This document shows, piece after piece, positions 8,180-16,811 of a DNA stretch of 64,000 bases. Position numbers and translations under genes: made by a program. The stretch comes from JANOZM01 sp031429355 (GTDB lineage Bacteria > Pseudomonadota > Gammaproteobacteria > Burkholderiales > Burkholderiaceae_E): the NCBI GenBank assembly GCA_031429355.1, contig JANOZM010000016.1, positions 248,001-312,000 on the forward strand, written 5' to 3'. How positions within the stretch are numbered: the stretch's first letter is position 1; every line of letters begins with the position of its first letter. The notes beneath the pieces were generated by a model. It searched no databases. It saw nothing but the letters and a program-made list of their open reading frames with translations, and was not told the origin of the DNA.

Positions 8180-9010
8180 TTAGTTCTCAATAAACCGATC
8201 AAACTTGTTAAGCGGTGCAAATTGCGCTCCGCGTTTTTCTTTAAACGCGGCTACCGATTCGCGGACTGCTTGGGTATCCCAAATGCCCGATTGCAACCAA
8301 CCCATTTGTTTTAACGCATCTTCGGTGCTGTGATCACGCGCGTACTGAATTGCTTGCTTTGAGCCCCAAATAGCGACGGGCGGTTTGCTGGCGATTTCCC
8401 GTGCCATTTGCAGGCCGGCGTTTACCAGCGCGTCTTGGTCTTCAAATAATTCGTTAACTAAACCAAGCGCTAATGCGCGTTGGGCTTGGAGCCTACGTCC
8501 TGTGTAGGCCAGTTCGCGCACAATGCCTTCTGGAATCAGTTTAGGTAATCGTTGCAGCGTACCTAAATCGGCAACCATCCCAATGTTAATTTCTTGAATG
8601 CAAAAAAATGCGTCTTGCCGCGCAATACGTATATCGCAAGCGCTAATTAAATCGACGCCACCGCCGATGCAACCGCCTTGAATGCAAGCGATAACGGGGA
8701 TGCGTAACGACTCTAAGCGATTAAAGGTAACCTGCATATCCATCAACTTATCAAAAATGGCTGCGCGCGAACCCGCGTCTTTGTCGTCAAGTGAAACCGC
8801 ACCACTAAACACATCAAGCGACATGCCCGCCGTAAAGTGTTTGCCGGTCGATGATATAACCAAGGCCCGAGCGTCGTTGCCGCGATGCAAGTTTTGCAAA
8901 ACCTCGTCTAACTCGCGCCAAAATTGCGGGCTCATCGTGTTCATTTGATCGGGGCAGGCCAATTGCAAATGGGCCACATGTTGGTCTATGGTTAATTTGA
9001 AGTGTTGCAT
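8180..9010 (-). CDS. Delta(3,5)-delta(2,4)-dienoyl-CoA isomerase-like crotonase
   Basis: A 276-residue crotonase. The segment from IQGGCIGGGVDLISACDIR to INIGMVADLGTLQRLPK matches the ECH1 group very well: the Asp in GGGVDL, the Glu in FCIQEINIG and the Asp in MVADLGTLQR are the three acidic residues used by dienoyl-CoA isomerase. It should move double bonds during beta-oxidation of odd-position unsaturated fatty acids. I start at 9010 because AAGGATC lies 5 bp before that ATG; an upstream in-frame start at 9070 adds 20 residues without family likeness. It is divergent from parE. Confidence 0.85.
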   Translation of the reverse strand: MQHFKLTIDQHVAHLQLACPDQMNTMSPQFWRELDEVLQNLHRGNDARALVISSTGKHFTAGMSLDVFSGAVSLDDKDAGSRAAIFDKLMDMQVTFNRLESLRIPVIACIQGGCIGGGVDLISACDIRIARQDAFFCIQEINIGMVADLGTLQRLPKLIPEGIVRELAYTGRRLQAQRALALGLVNELFEDQDALVNAGLQMAREIASKPPVAIWGSKQAIQYARDHSTEDALKQMGWLQSGIWDTQAVRESVAAFKEKRGAQFAPLNKFDRFIEN

Positions 9011-9169
9011 TGCGTGATCCTTGTTGGATTGGTCTTTATGTAGAGCTTTTTGGAGTTTACGCGAATTCAATTGACGATGCGTCCGACCGACTCAGGGCAA
9101 GTGGGTCGCTCGAAAGCCGCTAGTCGGTATGCCGAAGGCGTTAAAATACAAGCAGAAATAGAGGAACGC

Positions 9170-11149
9170 ATGGCTACCCGCAAGACCGATTACAACGAAT
9201 CATCCATTAAAGTTTTAAAAGGCCTAGAGCCAGTTAAGCAGCGCCCCGGCATGTACACGCGCACAGAAAACCCTTTGCATATTTTGCAAGAGGTTATCGA
9301 TAACGCGGCCGACGAGGCGCTGGCGGGCTTTTGTAAAACCATTGCGGTGACCTTAAAAACAGACGGCTCGGTCTTAATAGAAGACGACGGTCGCGGAATT
9401 CCGGTTGGGCTGCACCCAGAAGAAAAAGTATCGGTCGTTGAAATTGTGTTTACGCGTTTGCACGCTGGTGGCAAGTTTGATAAAGCCTCGGGCGGTGCCT
9501 ACAGTTTTTCGGGTGGCTTGCATGGCGTTGGCGTGTCCGTTACCAATGCTTTATCTAACAAGTTAGAAGTCACCGTATTTAGAGACGCTGGCGTACATGA
9601 GTTAACCTTTAGCAATGGCGACGTTACCAAACCGCTTAAATCGCGGCCCGCCGTTAAAGGCGAACGCCGTAGTGGAACGACAGTACAAGTTTGGCCTAAC
9701 AGTAAATACTTCGATTCGCAAGTAATTCCGGTCGCCGAGTTTGAACGTTTGCTGCGTAGTAAGGCCGTGCTGTTGCCGGGCTTAACCGTAACGCTGACGC
9801 AAGAAAAAACCAAGAACACGCAAACCTGGTTGTACTCCGAAGGCTTGCGTGGTTACTTATTAGAAACGCTAGCGTCTAAAGCGGGCCAAACACCGGTTGT
9901 GCCTTTGTTTGAAGGCGAACAACATGCTGCAAGTGGCCACGATACTTTTGCCGAAGGCGAGGGCGCACAATGGGCCGTGGGCTGGACCGAAGAGGGCGAC
10001 GTACTGCGCGAATCGTATGTAAACTTAATTCCAACACCGGCCGGTGGTACGCACGAATCTGGTTTGCGCGAAGGCTTGTTTGGCGCGCTAAAAAGTTTTG
10101 TAGAGTTGCATAGCCTGTTACCCAAGGGCGTAAAACTAATGCCCGAAGATGTCTTCGCGCGCGCTAGCTTTATTTTATCGACCAAGGTACTAGACCCGCA
10201 ATTTCAAGGCCAAGTAAAAGAGCGATTAAATTCGCGCGACGCAGTGCGATTGGTTTCTTCGTTCTGCAAACCTCAGCTTGAGCTTTGGTTAAACCAACAT
10301 GTGGACTATGGTAAGCGCTTAGCCGACTTGGTGATTAAGCAGGCCCAAGCTCGTCAAAAATCGTTACAAAAAATTGAAAAACGCAAAGGTTCTGGCGTTG
10401 CTGTTTTACCGGGTAAATTAACCGACTGCGAATCGACCGACCTAGCGCGTAACGAGCTATTTTTAGTCGAAGGAGACTCGGCCGGCGGTTCGGCAAAGAT
10501 GGGTCGCGATAAAGAATTTCAAGCGATTTTACCCTTGCGCGGCAAGGTACTTAATACCTGGGAAACCGAGCGTGATCGCTTGTTTGCCAACAACGAAATT
10601 CACGACATTGCAGTCGCCATTGGTGTGGACCCACATGGCGTGCGCGACACCCCCGATTTGTCGGGTCTGCGCTATGGACGCATTTGCATTTTAAGCGACG
10701 CTGATGTCGATGGCTCGCATATTCAAGTGTTGTTGCTCACCTTGTTTTATAAACACTTTCCAAAGCTAGTTGAAAACGGCAATGTCTATGTAGCCCGCCC
10801 ACCTTTGTTTCGGGTTGATGCACCAGCGCAAGGCAAACGCCCGCTACGTAAAATTTATTGCTTAGATGCAGCCGAGCTAAAGCACACTGAAGACAAGCTA
10901 CGTAAAGACGGCGTTAAAGAAGGCAGTTGGGCCATTAGCCGATTTAAAGGCTTGGGTGAAATGAATGCCGAGCAGCTTTGGGAAACTACCTTAAAACCGG
11001 AGACACGACGCTTGCTGCCAGTGCAATTGGGCGATACCGACGAGGTTGGCACCAACGAACGGTTTACGATGCTAATGGGCAAGGGCGAAGCCAGCGCGCG
11101 GCGGGCTTGGTTAGAGTTGCGGGGCAATGAGGCTTTAGTGGATATTTAA
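9170..11149 (+). CDS. parE: DNA topoisomerase IV subunit B (ParE)
   Basis: A 659-residue type IIA topoisomerase ATPase subunit. The GHKL ATPase begins at LKGLEPVKQRPGMYT and includes VIDNAADEALAG, EDDGRGIPVG and SFSGGLHGVGVSVTNAL. The TOPRIM part has LVEGDSAGGSAKMGRD and SDADVDGSHIQVLLL, and the C-terminus ends RRLLPVQLGD...MGKGEASARRAW. The length fits ParE rather than GyrB, which is longer. The ATG at 9170 has GAGGA 5 bp upstream and gives the usual MATRKTDYNESSI start. parC, often next to parE in related genomes, is not adjacent here. Confidence 0.95.
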   Translation: MATRKTDYNESSIKVLKGLEPVKQRPGMYTRTENPLHILQEVIDNAADEALAGFCKTIAVTLKTDGSVLIEDDGRGIPVGLHPEEKVSVVEIVFTRLHAGGKFDKASGGAYSFSGGLHGVGVSVTNALSNKLEVTVFRDAGVHELTFSNGDVTKPLKSRPAVKGERRSGTTVQVWPNSKYFDSQVIPVAEFERLLRSKAVLLPGLTVTLTQEKTKNTQTWLYSEGLRGYLLETLASKAGQTPVVPLFEGEQHAASGHDTFAEGEGAQWAVGWTEEGDVLRESYVNLIPTPAGGTHESGLREGLFGALKSFVELHSLLPKGVKLMPEDVFARASFILSTKVLDPQFQGQVKERLNSRDAVRLVSSFCKPQLELWLNQHVDYGKRLADLVIKQAQARQKSLQKIEKRKGSGVAVLPGKLTDCESTDLARNELFLVEGDSAGGSAKMGRDKEFQAILPLRGKVLNTWETERDRLFANNEIHDIAVAIGVDPHGVRDTPDLSGLRYGRICILSDADVDGSHIQVLLLTLFYKHFPKLVENGNVYVARPPLFRVDAPAQGKRPLRKIYCLDAAELKHTEDKLRKDGVKEGSWAISRFKGLGEMNAEQLWETTLKPETRRLLPVQLGDTDEVGTNERFTMLMGKGEASARRAWLELRGNEALVDI

Positions 11150-11191
11150 CAAATCTTGCTTTACCAGCCCCGCGAGTCCAGAACTAAAAAC

Positions 11192-11776
11192 TTAAGCCAA
11201 ATCTGCCACCAAAGCCGCTCGGCGCTCATCGGTTAATACCGCTTCGGCAGGTTTATAGTGAATATGGTCAATGCCTACGGTAAGGCTTACGCCGTACTTC
11301 AAAGCGGCAACCATTTCACTGTTTAACTCGAAGCGCATGAAGTGAACTGCCGATGTTTTCTCTTCGTTTTCACGTTCTAAATCTTCGTCGGCTATTGCGT
11401 AAACCCGCTCTGCGCCTTCTACTTGCACGTAAACTTTTCGCTCGATACCTTTTAGGCGTTTTAAAGCGTCGGCGCGTTCGTTGGTGTCGCCGTATTCGAT
11501 TTGCATAGTGGCTTTAAAATTGCTGCCGTTTGGTATTAGCGGGTTGTAAGCGTCTAGTTCTTGCTGAATACCTTCTTCATCAAAAATCTTTTCAATGCGT
11601 AGCATTTCTTGAATTTGATAACGCATCGTCAGTTCATCTTCAAACAACAAAGTAACGTGGTTCCCTAGCGCGATAGCACGTAACTTTTTGTGGGCAATCA
11701 CTTGTGTGCGAAACTCAGGTCGCTTTTTGGAGTAGGCCTCTAAAGTCCATAATGAATCGCGTTCGATGGTGGGCAT
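11192..11776 (-). CDS. DUF3501 family protein
   Basis: A 194-residue protein that begins with RDSLWTLEAYSKKRPEFRTQVIAHKK (residues 6-31), the conserved start of DUF3501. The middle contains LFEDELTMRYQIQEMLRIEK, also typical. The family regularly sits beside a rubrerythrin and a two-domain iron-sulfur protein, exactly as seen here, so the three probably work together in an oxidative-stress or electron-transfer role. The biochemical function is unknown. It is last in the three-gene array. Confidence 0.85.
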   Translation of the reverse strand: MPTIERDSLWTLEAYSKKRPEFRTQVIAHKKLRAIALGNHVTLLFEDELTMRYQIQEMLRIEKIFDEEGIQQELDAYNPLIPNGSNFKATMQIEYGDTNERADALKRLKGIERKVYVQVEGAERVYAIADEDLERENEEKTSAVHFMRFELNSEMVAALKYGVSLTVGIDHIHYKPAEAVLTDERRAALVADLA

Positions 11777-11793
11777 AATAATCTCGTGTCTAG

Positions 11794-11835
11794 TTTGTCG
11801 TATTTAATTTGTCGTATTTAATTCGTTGTATTTAA
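11794..11835. repeat. Three tandem 14-bp units at the Fe-S/DUF3501 gene junction
   Basis: TTTGTCGTATTTAA occurs twice perfectly, followed by TTCGTTGTATTTAA. The array fills most of the 65-bp gap between the stop of the Fe-S gene and the start of the DUF3501 gene. Confidence 0.9.
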
Positions 11836-11841
11836 TTCGAT

Positions 11842-13194
11842 TTACTCGGGCAGGCCGTAAGCCATACGTAATAAAGTTAAAGGGTGAGCAACCTTACCGT
11901 CGGCTTTGCCTTGCATTCCTTGCTCGATGTGGTGAGCGGCTAATTGGCAATCCGATGCTACCCATTTCACTTCGCCGTTGGGGTGCTCGGCGGCTTGCCT
12001 AAATACCGGACGACCAATTTTTAATGCTGTTTCGTGGAATTCTTTTTTGACGCCCCAAGTGCCGGCGTGGCCCGAGCAACGTTCGATAGTATTCAACGAA
12101 GTTTCAGGAATTTTTTCTAGCATTTCGCGGGTTTTTTGTCCGACGTTTTGTACGCGCAAATGGCAAGCAATATGGTACGAAACATTGCCCAAACTTTGCT
12201 TCCAGTCAGTCTTTAATAAGCCATCTTTTTCACGCGCTACAAAATACTCGAATGGATCAAACATGGCCGCTTTTACACGTTGTGTGCGCTCGTCGTTAGG
12301 AAACAGCAACGGAATTTCTTGCTTGAACATTAGGGTACAAGATGGGATGGGGGTAACGATTGCATAGCCTTCTTGGGCTAGTCGATCTAGTTCGGGGATA
12401 TTTTTATCTTTCAGTTGCTCGACCGATTCGATATCGCCTAATTCAAGTTTTGGCATACCGCAGCAAGCAGCCTTTTGCACCACCACGTAAGGGATGTTGT
12501 TGTGCTCTAAAACCTTAAGCAAATCGTGTCCAATACCCGGCTCGTTGTAGTTTACATAGCAGGTTGCATACACGGCTACTTTGCCGGGCGAGCGCTTACC
12601 GTTTTTTACTTCGGTGCTGGTCGATACTGCTGCATTAGGTACAAACTTTTTGCTTGAAAACTCGGGCACCCAAGCGGTTTTGTGTACGCCTAATTGGCTC
12701 TCTAAAACGCCACGAAAGGTGTCATTTTTGTTTAATTTATTTACGACTTCAACGACTACTGGAATGGAGGCTAATTTGCCATTGCGATCGGTCGAGGACA
12801 ATGTAATGTCGCGGCTTTTGGTGGGCACCAAATTATTTTTAAACTGAATTGCCTTGCCACGCAACATTAAATGCGGAAAGTCCACATTCCATTCGTGTGG
12901 AGGAACGTAGGGGCACTTGGTAACGTAACAGACGTCACACAAATAGCACTGATCGACTACTTTCCAAAAGTCTTCTTTTTTAACGCCATCGACTTCCATG
13001 GTTGGGCCGTCATCGACCAAATCAAACAGAGTTGGAAATGAATTACACAAGCTGACACAACGGCGGCATCCGTGGCAAATATCGGCCACGCGTTCCATCT
13101 CTTTAAAGAACAGATCTTGATCGTAGAATTGTGGATTCTTCCAATCAACAGGGTGACGAATTGGTGCTTCTAAAGAGCCTTCGCGTGCAGACAT
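11842..13194 (-). CDS. Two-cluster ferredoxin / heterodisulfide-reductase-like (CCG-domain) iron-sulfur protein
   Basis: The 450-residue protein carries two 4Fe-4S motifs near residues 37-96 (CHGCRRCVSLCNSFP and CYLCDVCYVTKCPYVP). The rest holds two CCG-type domains, marked by QKAACCGMPKLELGD and by HIACHLRVQN followed by RCSGHAGTWG. This is the GlpC/HdrB-like architecture, which carries electrons or forms a noncubane cluster. Association with rubrerythrin and DUF3501 is well known in proteobacteria, and a role in peroxide handling is inferred from that. Confidence 0.85.
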   Translation of the reverse strand: MSAREGSLEAPIRHPVDWKNPQFYDQDLFFKEMERVADICHGCRRCVSLCNSFPTLFDLVDDGPTMEVDGVKKEDFWKVVDQCYLCDVCYVTKCPYVPPHEWNVDFPHLMLRGKAIQFKNNLVPTKSRDITLSSTDRNGKLASIPVVVEVVNKLNKNDTFRGVLESQLGVHKTAWVPEFSSKKFVPNAAVSTSTEVKNGKRSPGKVAVYATCYVNYNEPGIGHDLLKVLEHNNIPYVVVQKAACCGMPKLELGDIESVEQLKDKNIPELDRLAQEGYAIVTPIPSCTLMFKQEIPLLFPNDERTQRVKAAMFDPFEYFVAREKDGLLKTDWKQSLGNVSYHIACHLRVQNVGQKTREMLEKIPETSLNTIERCSGHAGTWGVKKEFHETALKIGRPVFRQAAEHPNGEVKWVASDCQLAAHHIEQGMQGKADGKVAHPLTLLRMAYGLPE

Positions 13195-13226
13195 AGTGTG
13201 GGTACAGACTTTTTTTAGTGTTGAAA

Positions 13227-13254
13227 TTAAAAACGCCCCAAAACTTCTGGGGCG
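13227..13254 (-). terminator. Intrinsic terminator downstream of the rubrerythrin gene
   Basis: Read on the minus strand, CGCCCC and GGGGCG form a 6-bp GC stem with a 9-base loop followed by TTTTTAA. It sits between the rubrerythrin stop and the Fe-S gene start, so the rubrerythrin message may end here while some transcription continues. Confidence 0.75.
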
Positions 13255-13294
13255 CTTTGCTAAACCAAGCAGAGCTTAATTAAGCACGAACTTA

Positions 13295-13717
13295 CTAAGC
13301 AGCCAACGCGTCAAGCGCTTTTTGGAAGCGATTAGCGTGTGAACGCTCGGCCTTAGCCAAGGTCTCAAACCAATCAGCGATCTCATCAAAACCTTCGGTG
13401 CGGGCTTCTTTAGCCATACCTGGGTACATATCGGTGTACTCATGGGTCTCGCCAGCAACTGCAGCGCGCAGGTTGTTAGCTGAAGAACCGATTGGTAAAC
13501 CTGTTGCTGGATCACCAACTTGAGCCAAATAGTCTAAGTGACCATGTGCGTGGCCAGTTTCGCCTTCGGCTGTTGAACGGAACAATGCTGCAACTTCTGT
13601 TGCGCCTTCTACGTCGGCTTTGTTTGCGAAATAGAGGTAACGGCGATTGGCTTGCGACTCACCAGCAAAAGCGGCTTTGAGGTTGTCGTGTGTTTTGGTG
13701 CCTTTTAATGCGGGCAT
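13295..13717 (-). CDS. Rubrerythrin-family di-iron protein lacking the rubredoxin domain
   Basis: A 140-residue ferritin-like four-helix protein. Metal ligands appear as GESQANRRYLYFA, EGETGHAHGHL, GETHEYTDMYPG and KAERSHANRF, the paired ExxH set of rubrerythrins. The C-terminal rubredoxin Cys4 domain of classical rubrerythrin is absent, so it resembles sulerythrin-type proteins. It should reduce hydrogen peroxide with electrons from a partner, plausibly the Fe-S protein next door. The ATG at 13717 has a perfect AAAGGAG 6 bp upstream; an ATG at 13738 is in frame but unsupported. Confidence 0.9.
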   Translation of the reverse strand: MPALKGTKTHDNLKAAFAGESQANRRYLYFANKADVEGATEVAALFRSTAEGETGHAHGHLDYLAQVGDPATGLPIGSSANNLRAAVAGETHEYTDMYPGMAKEARTEGFDEIADWFETLAKAERSHANRFQKALDALAA

Positions 13718-13739
13718 GGTAGCTCCTTTAATGAACATG

Positions 13740-13794
13740 AACTAGAGAACACTTCTTTAGTTGTCTCTAGTTTACTCAGGAGTGAATACCTGAG
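13740..13794 (-). promoter_or_regulatory. Two inverted repeats in the leader of the rubrerythrin gene
   Basis: Arms AACTAGAGA/TCTCTAGTT (13740-13748 and 13764-13772) and CTCAGG/CCTGAG (13775-13780 and 13789-13794) lie back to back just upstream of the rubrerythrin ribosome site. They could be operators, a leader RNA structure, or the end of the upstream histidine-kinase transcript. No regulator can be named. Confidence 0.45.
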
Positions 13795-13852
13795 CTAATT
13801 AATCTTCTTCATCTAAGGGATAAATTTTAACTATTAGCGTGTGACGCTATGT

Positions 13853-15250
13853 TCAGTTGCGTTGGGGCAATGTCAAGACGACGCATAATCCACGGTAATT
13901 GGGAAGAGCCTCGGTCTTCAATTGAACCGAACCGCCAATGCGTCGGATCAAACGTTCGACAATTGCCAAACCTAAGCCACTACCGCCCACCGTATTGCGC
14001 TCGGAATCCATACGGGCAAAAGGGCGTAACAAGCGCTCTAAATCGGCCTTGGGAACACCATATCCATCGTCGGCAATTTCGATGCTACCTGCGCTCGGCG
14101 TTTTACCTTGGCTGCTGGGCGTTACACGAAACAAAATTTTAGTTAAGCCATCGCGCGCACCGTAACGAATTGCGTTATTAATGCAGTTGGAAATAATACG
14201 TTCCAAATCGATTTGCGAGGCACTAATAATATTGCCGGGCGGACATTCGACAACAACCCGTAATTGGCCTTGATCGATTGCTGCTTGATGCGGGGCCACA
14301 ATGCGCTTAACTAAAGCTGCTAAATCAACCTCGGTTGCGTCGGTATCGTTTGACGCCGTTTGCCCAGCTAAGGGTTTGCGCGGCCCAGAAGGCATGGCGT
14401 TTTGCATCGAATCGATGCGTGCGTATTCAATAAATTGCGCCACAATTTGATCGATACGATCAATCTCATCGGACATCGATTGTTGGTCTGCGGGGCTTAA
14501 TTGGCTAGCTAATTCGATCTCCAACCGCAGCCTTGTTAGTGGGGTACGAATATCATGGGAAATACCGGCCAGCGCAAGCGAACGATCCGACTCCAACGCC
14601 TGCAGGTCTTTGCCCATACGATTGAATTTACGATTAACGTCCGCTAATTCGCTGGGGCCGGTCTCGGCTAATTGATCTGGTTGGTGCCCGCTACTTAGCT
14701 GCCCGACCGCTTTGGCTAAGTCTTGCAACGGTTTATTGACAATTCGGCTCAGTAACCAAGCGCTTATGGAAGCTATGCCCACGACTGTTAAAGCTAACAT
14801 CAAAAAATTTGGCCGCGGGGGTAACAAGCGGGTCGGGTCGATGCCTAGCCAATATTCGTCCACATCAATATTAAAGCTGACCCAAAACGCAGCCTCGCCA
14901 TTTAAGCTAGACGCAAATTGAGTGTTAGCGCCCAAAAGCTCTTTTAGACGTTTTACTAATGAGTCCTCAAAGAGAGGGCGGATGTTGAGTGGTTCGATGC
15001 GATCGCCCGGTTCTAGCAAACGGACTCGTGCACCCTCATCACGCGCAAGCTGGTCGAGCAATTCGACTCGACGTTGCGTTTGTGAACTAACTAGGGCGGT
15101 TCGTGTTAAGTTAACAAGGCTAGCTACCTGTAAGCCAACCCGTTGCGCGCGCGGACCTTCTTCCAGCGTAGCAAAAGTAAACAAGGCGGCCACTAACGTG
15201 GTGCTTAATAAAGCACTAACCAACAAAAATGTACGCCAAAATAAACTCAT
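13853..15250 (-). CDS. Sensor histidine kinase, EnvZ-like
   Basis: A 465-residue inner-membrane kinase: an N-terminal membrane segment (residues about 5-27), a periplasmic loop of ~120 residues, a second membrane segment (PNFLMLALTVVGIASISAWL region), a HAMP linker, the phospho-acceptor box AGISHDIRTPLTRLRLEIEL, and the ATPase motifs NCINNAIRYGA, DDGYGVPKADL and GGSGLGLAIVERL. It is 15 bp downstream of the response-regulator gene on the same strand, giving an ompR-envZ type operon. The stimulus is unknown; osmolarity or envelope state is a guess from family membership only. Confidence 0.88.
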   Translation of the reverse strand: MSLFWRTFLLVSALLSTTLVAALFTFATLEEGPRAQRVGLQVASLVNLTRTALVSSQTQRRVELLDQLARDEGARVRLLEPGDRIEPLNIRPLFEDSLVKRLKELLGANTQFASSLNGEAAFWVSFNIDVDEYWLGIDPTRLLPPRPNFLMLALTVVGIASISAWLLSRIVNKPLQDLAKAVGQLSSGHQPDQLAETGPSELADVNRKFNRMGKDLQALESDRSLALAGISHDIRTPLTRLRLEIELASQLSPADQQSMSDEIDRIDQIVAQFIEYARIDSMQNAMPSGPRKPLAGQTASNDTDATEVDLAALVKRIVAPHQAAIDQGQLRVVVECPPGNIISASQIDLERIISNCINNAIRYGARDGLTKILFRVTPSSQGKTPSAGSIEIADDGYGVPKADLERLLRPFARMDSERNTVGGSGLGLAIVERLIRRIGGSVQLKTEALPNYRGLCVVLTLPQRN

Positions 15251-15265
15251 TGATGCAACGAATTG

Positions 15266-16021
15266 TTAGCTAGGATCGGGCACAAAAACATAGCCAACGC
15301 CCCAAACGGTTTGTAAATATCGCGGAGCGGCGGGATCGACTTCGAGTAGTTTGCGTAAACGTGATACCTGAACATCGAGGCTGCGGTCGAAACTGTCATA
15401 TTCGCGGCCGCGTGCCAATAGCATTAACTTTTCACGCGATAAAGGTTGGCGTGAGTGGCGTACTAAGGTTTTTAATAATGCGTACTCGCCGGTCGTTAAA
15501 GTAACGGGGTTACCGTTGCGACTTAAAACGCGCGTCGACAAATCGAGAACGAAGGGTCCAAATTCGACAGTGCCAGTCTCTGGGGTTGATGCGGCTGTTT
15601 CGGCTGGAGTCCGGCGCAGCACAGCAGTAATACGGGCCAATAATTCGCGTGGGTTAAATGGTTTTGCCAAGTAGTCGTCAGCACCCATTTCTAAGCCAAT
15701 AATGCGATCAATATCTTCGCCCTTGGCTGTTAGCAAAATAACCGGCGTTGCATCACTAGCACCGCGTAGGCGCCGCAAAATGCTCAAGCCATCTTCGCCC
15801 GGTAGCATTAAGTCTAAAATAATTAACGAAAACTGATCGCGCAACAATAGCTTGTTTAAGGCTTGGCCATCGGCAGCTAAGCTAACGTCGAGGCCTTGTT
15901 CACTAAGGTAACGACGCAACAGTTCTCGCAGCTTGGGATCATCATCAACAACAACAACGCGGGTTTGTTTTTGATTCATATTTTTTCGAGTTTTAAATAA
16001 CGGTGAGAATGGGCTAATCAT
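15266..16021 (-). CDS. OmpR-family response regulator
   Basis: A 251-residue protein: a receiver domain with VVVVDDDPKLRELLRRYL, the phosphorylated Asp in LIILDLMLPGEDG, and the conserved Lys in ADDYLAKPFNPRELLARI; then a winged-helix DNA-binding domain ending DVQVSRLRKLLEVDP and YLQTVWGVGYVF. Close to OmpR of betaproteobacteria. GGAA lies 7 bp before the ATG at 16021; an alternative start at 15979 (MNQKQTRVVVVDDD) would give a more usual N-terminus but has a weak ribosome site. First gene of the two-component operon. Confidence 0.88.
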   Translation of the reverse strand: MISPFSPLFKTRKNMNQKQTRVVVVDDDPKLRELLRRYLSEQGLDVSLAADGQALNKLLLRDQFSLIILDLMLPGEDGLSILRRLRGASDATPVILLTAKGEDIDRIIGLEMGADDYLAKPFNPRELLARITAVLRRTPAETAASTPETGTVEFGPFVLDLSTRVLSRNGNPVTLTTGEYALLKTLVRHSRQPLSREKLMLLARGREYDSFDRSLDVQVSRLRKLLEVDPAAPRYLQTVWGVGYVFVPDPS

Positions 16022-16081
16022 AGCGAAGTTCCGAGCTTCTACCTCTCGTCAGGGCCGATAAAAATCGACTGCTGGTCGGTT

Positions 16082-16110
16082 TTGAAACAAAGCCTTACAA
16101 GGTTTACTAT
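16082..16110 (+). promoter_or_regulatory. Sigma-70-type promoter candidate
   Basis: TTGAAA, a 17-bp spacer and TACTAT, placed about 125 bp upstream of the secreted-protein gene and pointing towards it. Found by eye only. Confidence 0.5.
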
Positions 16111-16235
16111 TTTTAAGCCTAAAGCGGTGCTTTGCTACTTGGGGTTCTAGCGAAAAACCTCTAGAATTCGAAGTGTCGAAATACGTCGGTTGCGAGCGAT
16201 TTCTTTTGGCAAGTTTTTCACCCTTTAGGTCTAAT

Positions 16236-16796
16236 TTGAAATCACTTGTTTTTTTGTTTCGTAGTTTTGCTGTTGCGACGCTGTTTAGCGTTGTTTCGGT
16301 TAGCTATTCGCAAGAAAATACGCCGATTCCGGCTCAATCGGCACGTGCACCGATGCGCGCACTTGTTGATCAATTAAGCCCTCAAGAACGGATGGAATTG
16401 CGTAAGCAATTGCGCCAACATGCTCGCGAGCATGGACCGACGCATCAAGCGCCTAACCAAGGTTCGAGTCCAATGCCTAGTCAGGCCGCGCCGCAAGGCA
16501 ACCCAAACGTTATGATGCCGCGTATTTTGCCTAGCGCAAATTCAAACCCTGTGTCCAATGTCCCTGCAGCTGCAAATCCGCCGAATGCTGGCAACGCAAA
16601 AGATACTGATCGACTTACCGGCATCGAACGCCAACAATTGCGGGCTCAATTGCGCGAAGCAAAAATGCGCGAAGAGCAAGAGCGCCAAGACCGTCAAGAC
16701 CGTCAAGACCGTCAAGACCGCGAAGCGAAACAAGGCCAACGTACCAAGGGCGGTAACAGTGGTGGCGGGAAACCCAATCCACCGCCGGCAAAGTAA
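16236..16796 (+). CDS. Secreted low-complexity protein with Arg-Gln-Asp repeats, unknown function
   Basis: Starting at the TTG at 16236 (AGG 6-8 bp upstream) the product is ~186 residues with a compact signal peptide MKSLVFLFRSFAVATLFS...SYS-QE. A GTG start at 16173 is in frame but lacks a ribosome site. The mature protein is Gln/Arg/Pro/Asn-rich, has two related helical segments (LSPQERMELRKQLRQHAREH and LTGIERQQLRAQLREAKMRE) and a charged tail with four RQD-type triplets, then Gly/Lys/Pro. No enzyme motif is present. The two helical repeats suggest a binding or chaperone-like role, but that is only an inference. tsaB follows 15 bp later. Confidence 0.7.
   Translation: MKSLVFLFRSFAVATLFSVVSVSYSQENTPIPAQSARAPMRALVDQLSPQERMELRKQLRQHAREHGPTHQAPNQGSSPMPSQAAPQGNPNVMMPRILPSANSNPVSNVPAAANPPNAGNAKDTDRLTGIERQQLRAQLREAKMREEQERQDRQDRQDRQDREAKQGQRTKGGNSGGGKPNPPPAK
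16683..16718. repeat. Four tandem 9-bp units inside the low-complexity protein gene
   Basis: CGTCAAGAC occurs three times in a row after one CGCCAAGAC unit, encoding an R-Q-D repeat. In-frame unit gain or loss would change only the number of tripeptides. Confidence 0.95.
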
Positions 16797-16811
16797 CGGG
16801 GCGTAGCAATC

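Noticed and set aside
16683..16718. Possible CRISPR-like repeat
   Set aside because: Units are 9 bp with no spacers and encode a tripeptide. No CRISPR array or cas gene is seen anywhere in the window.
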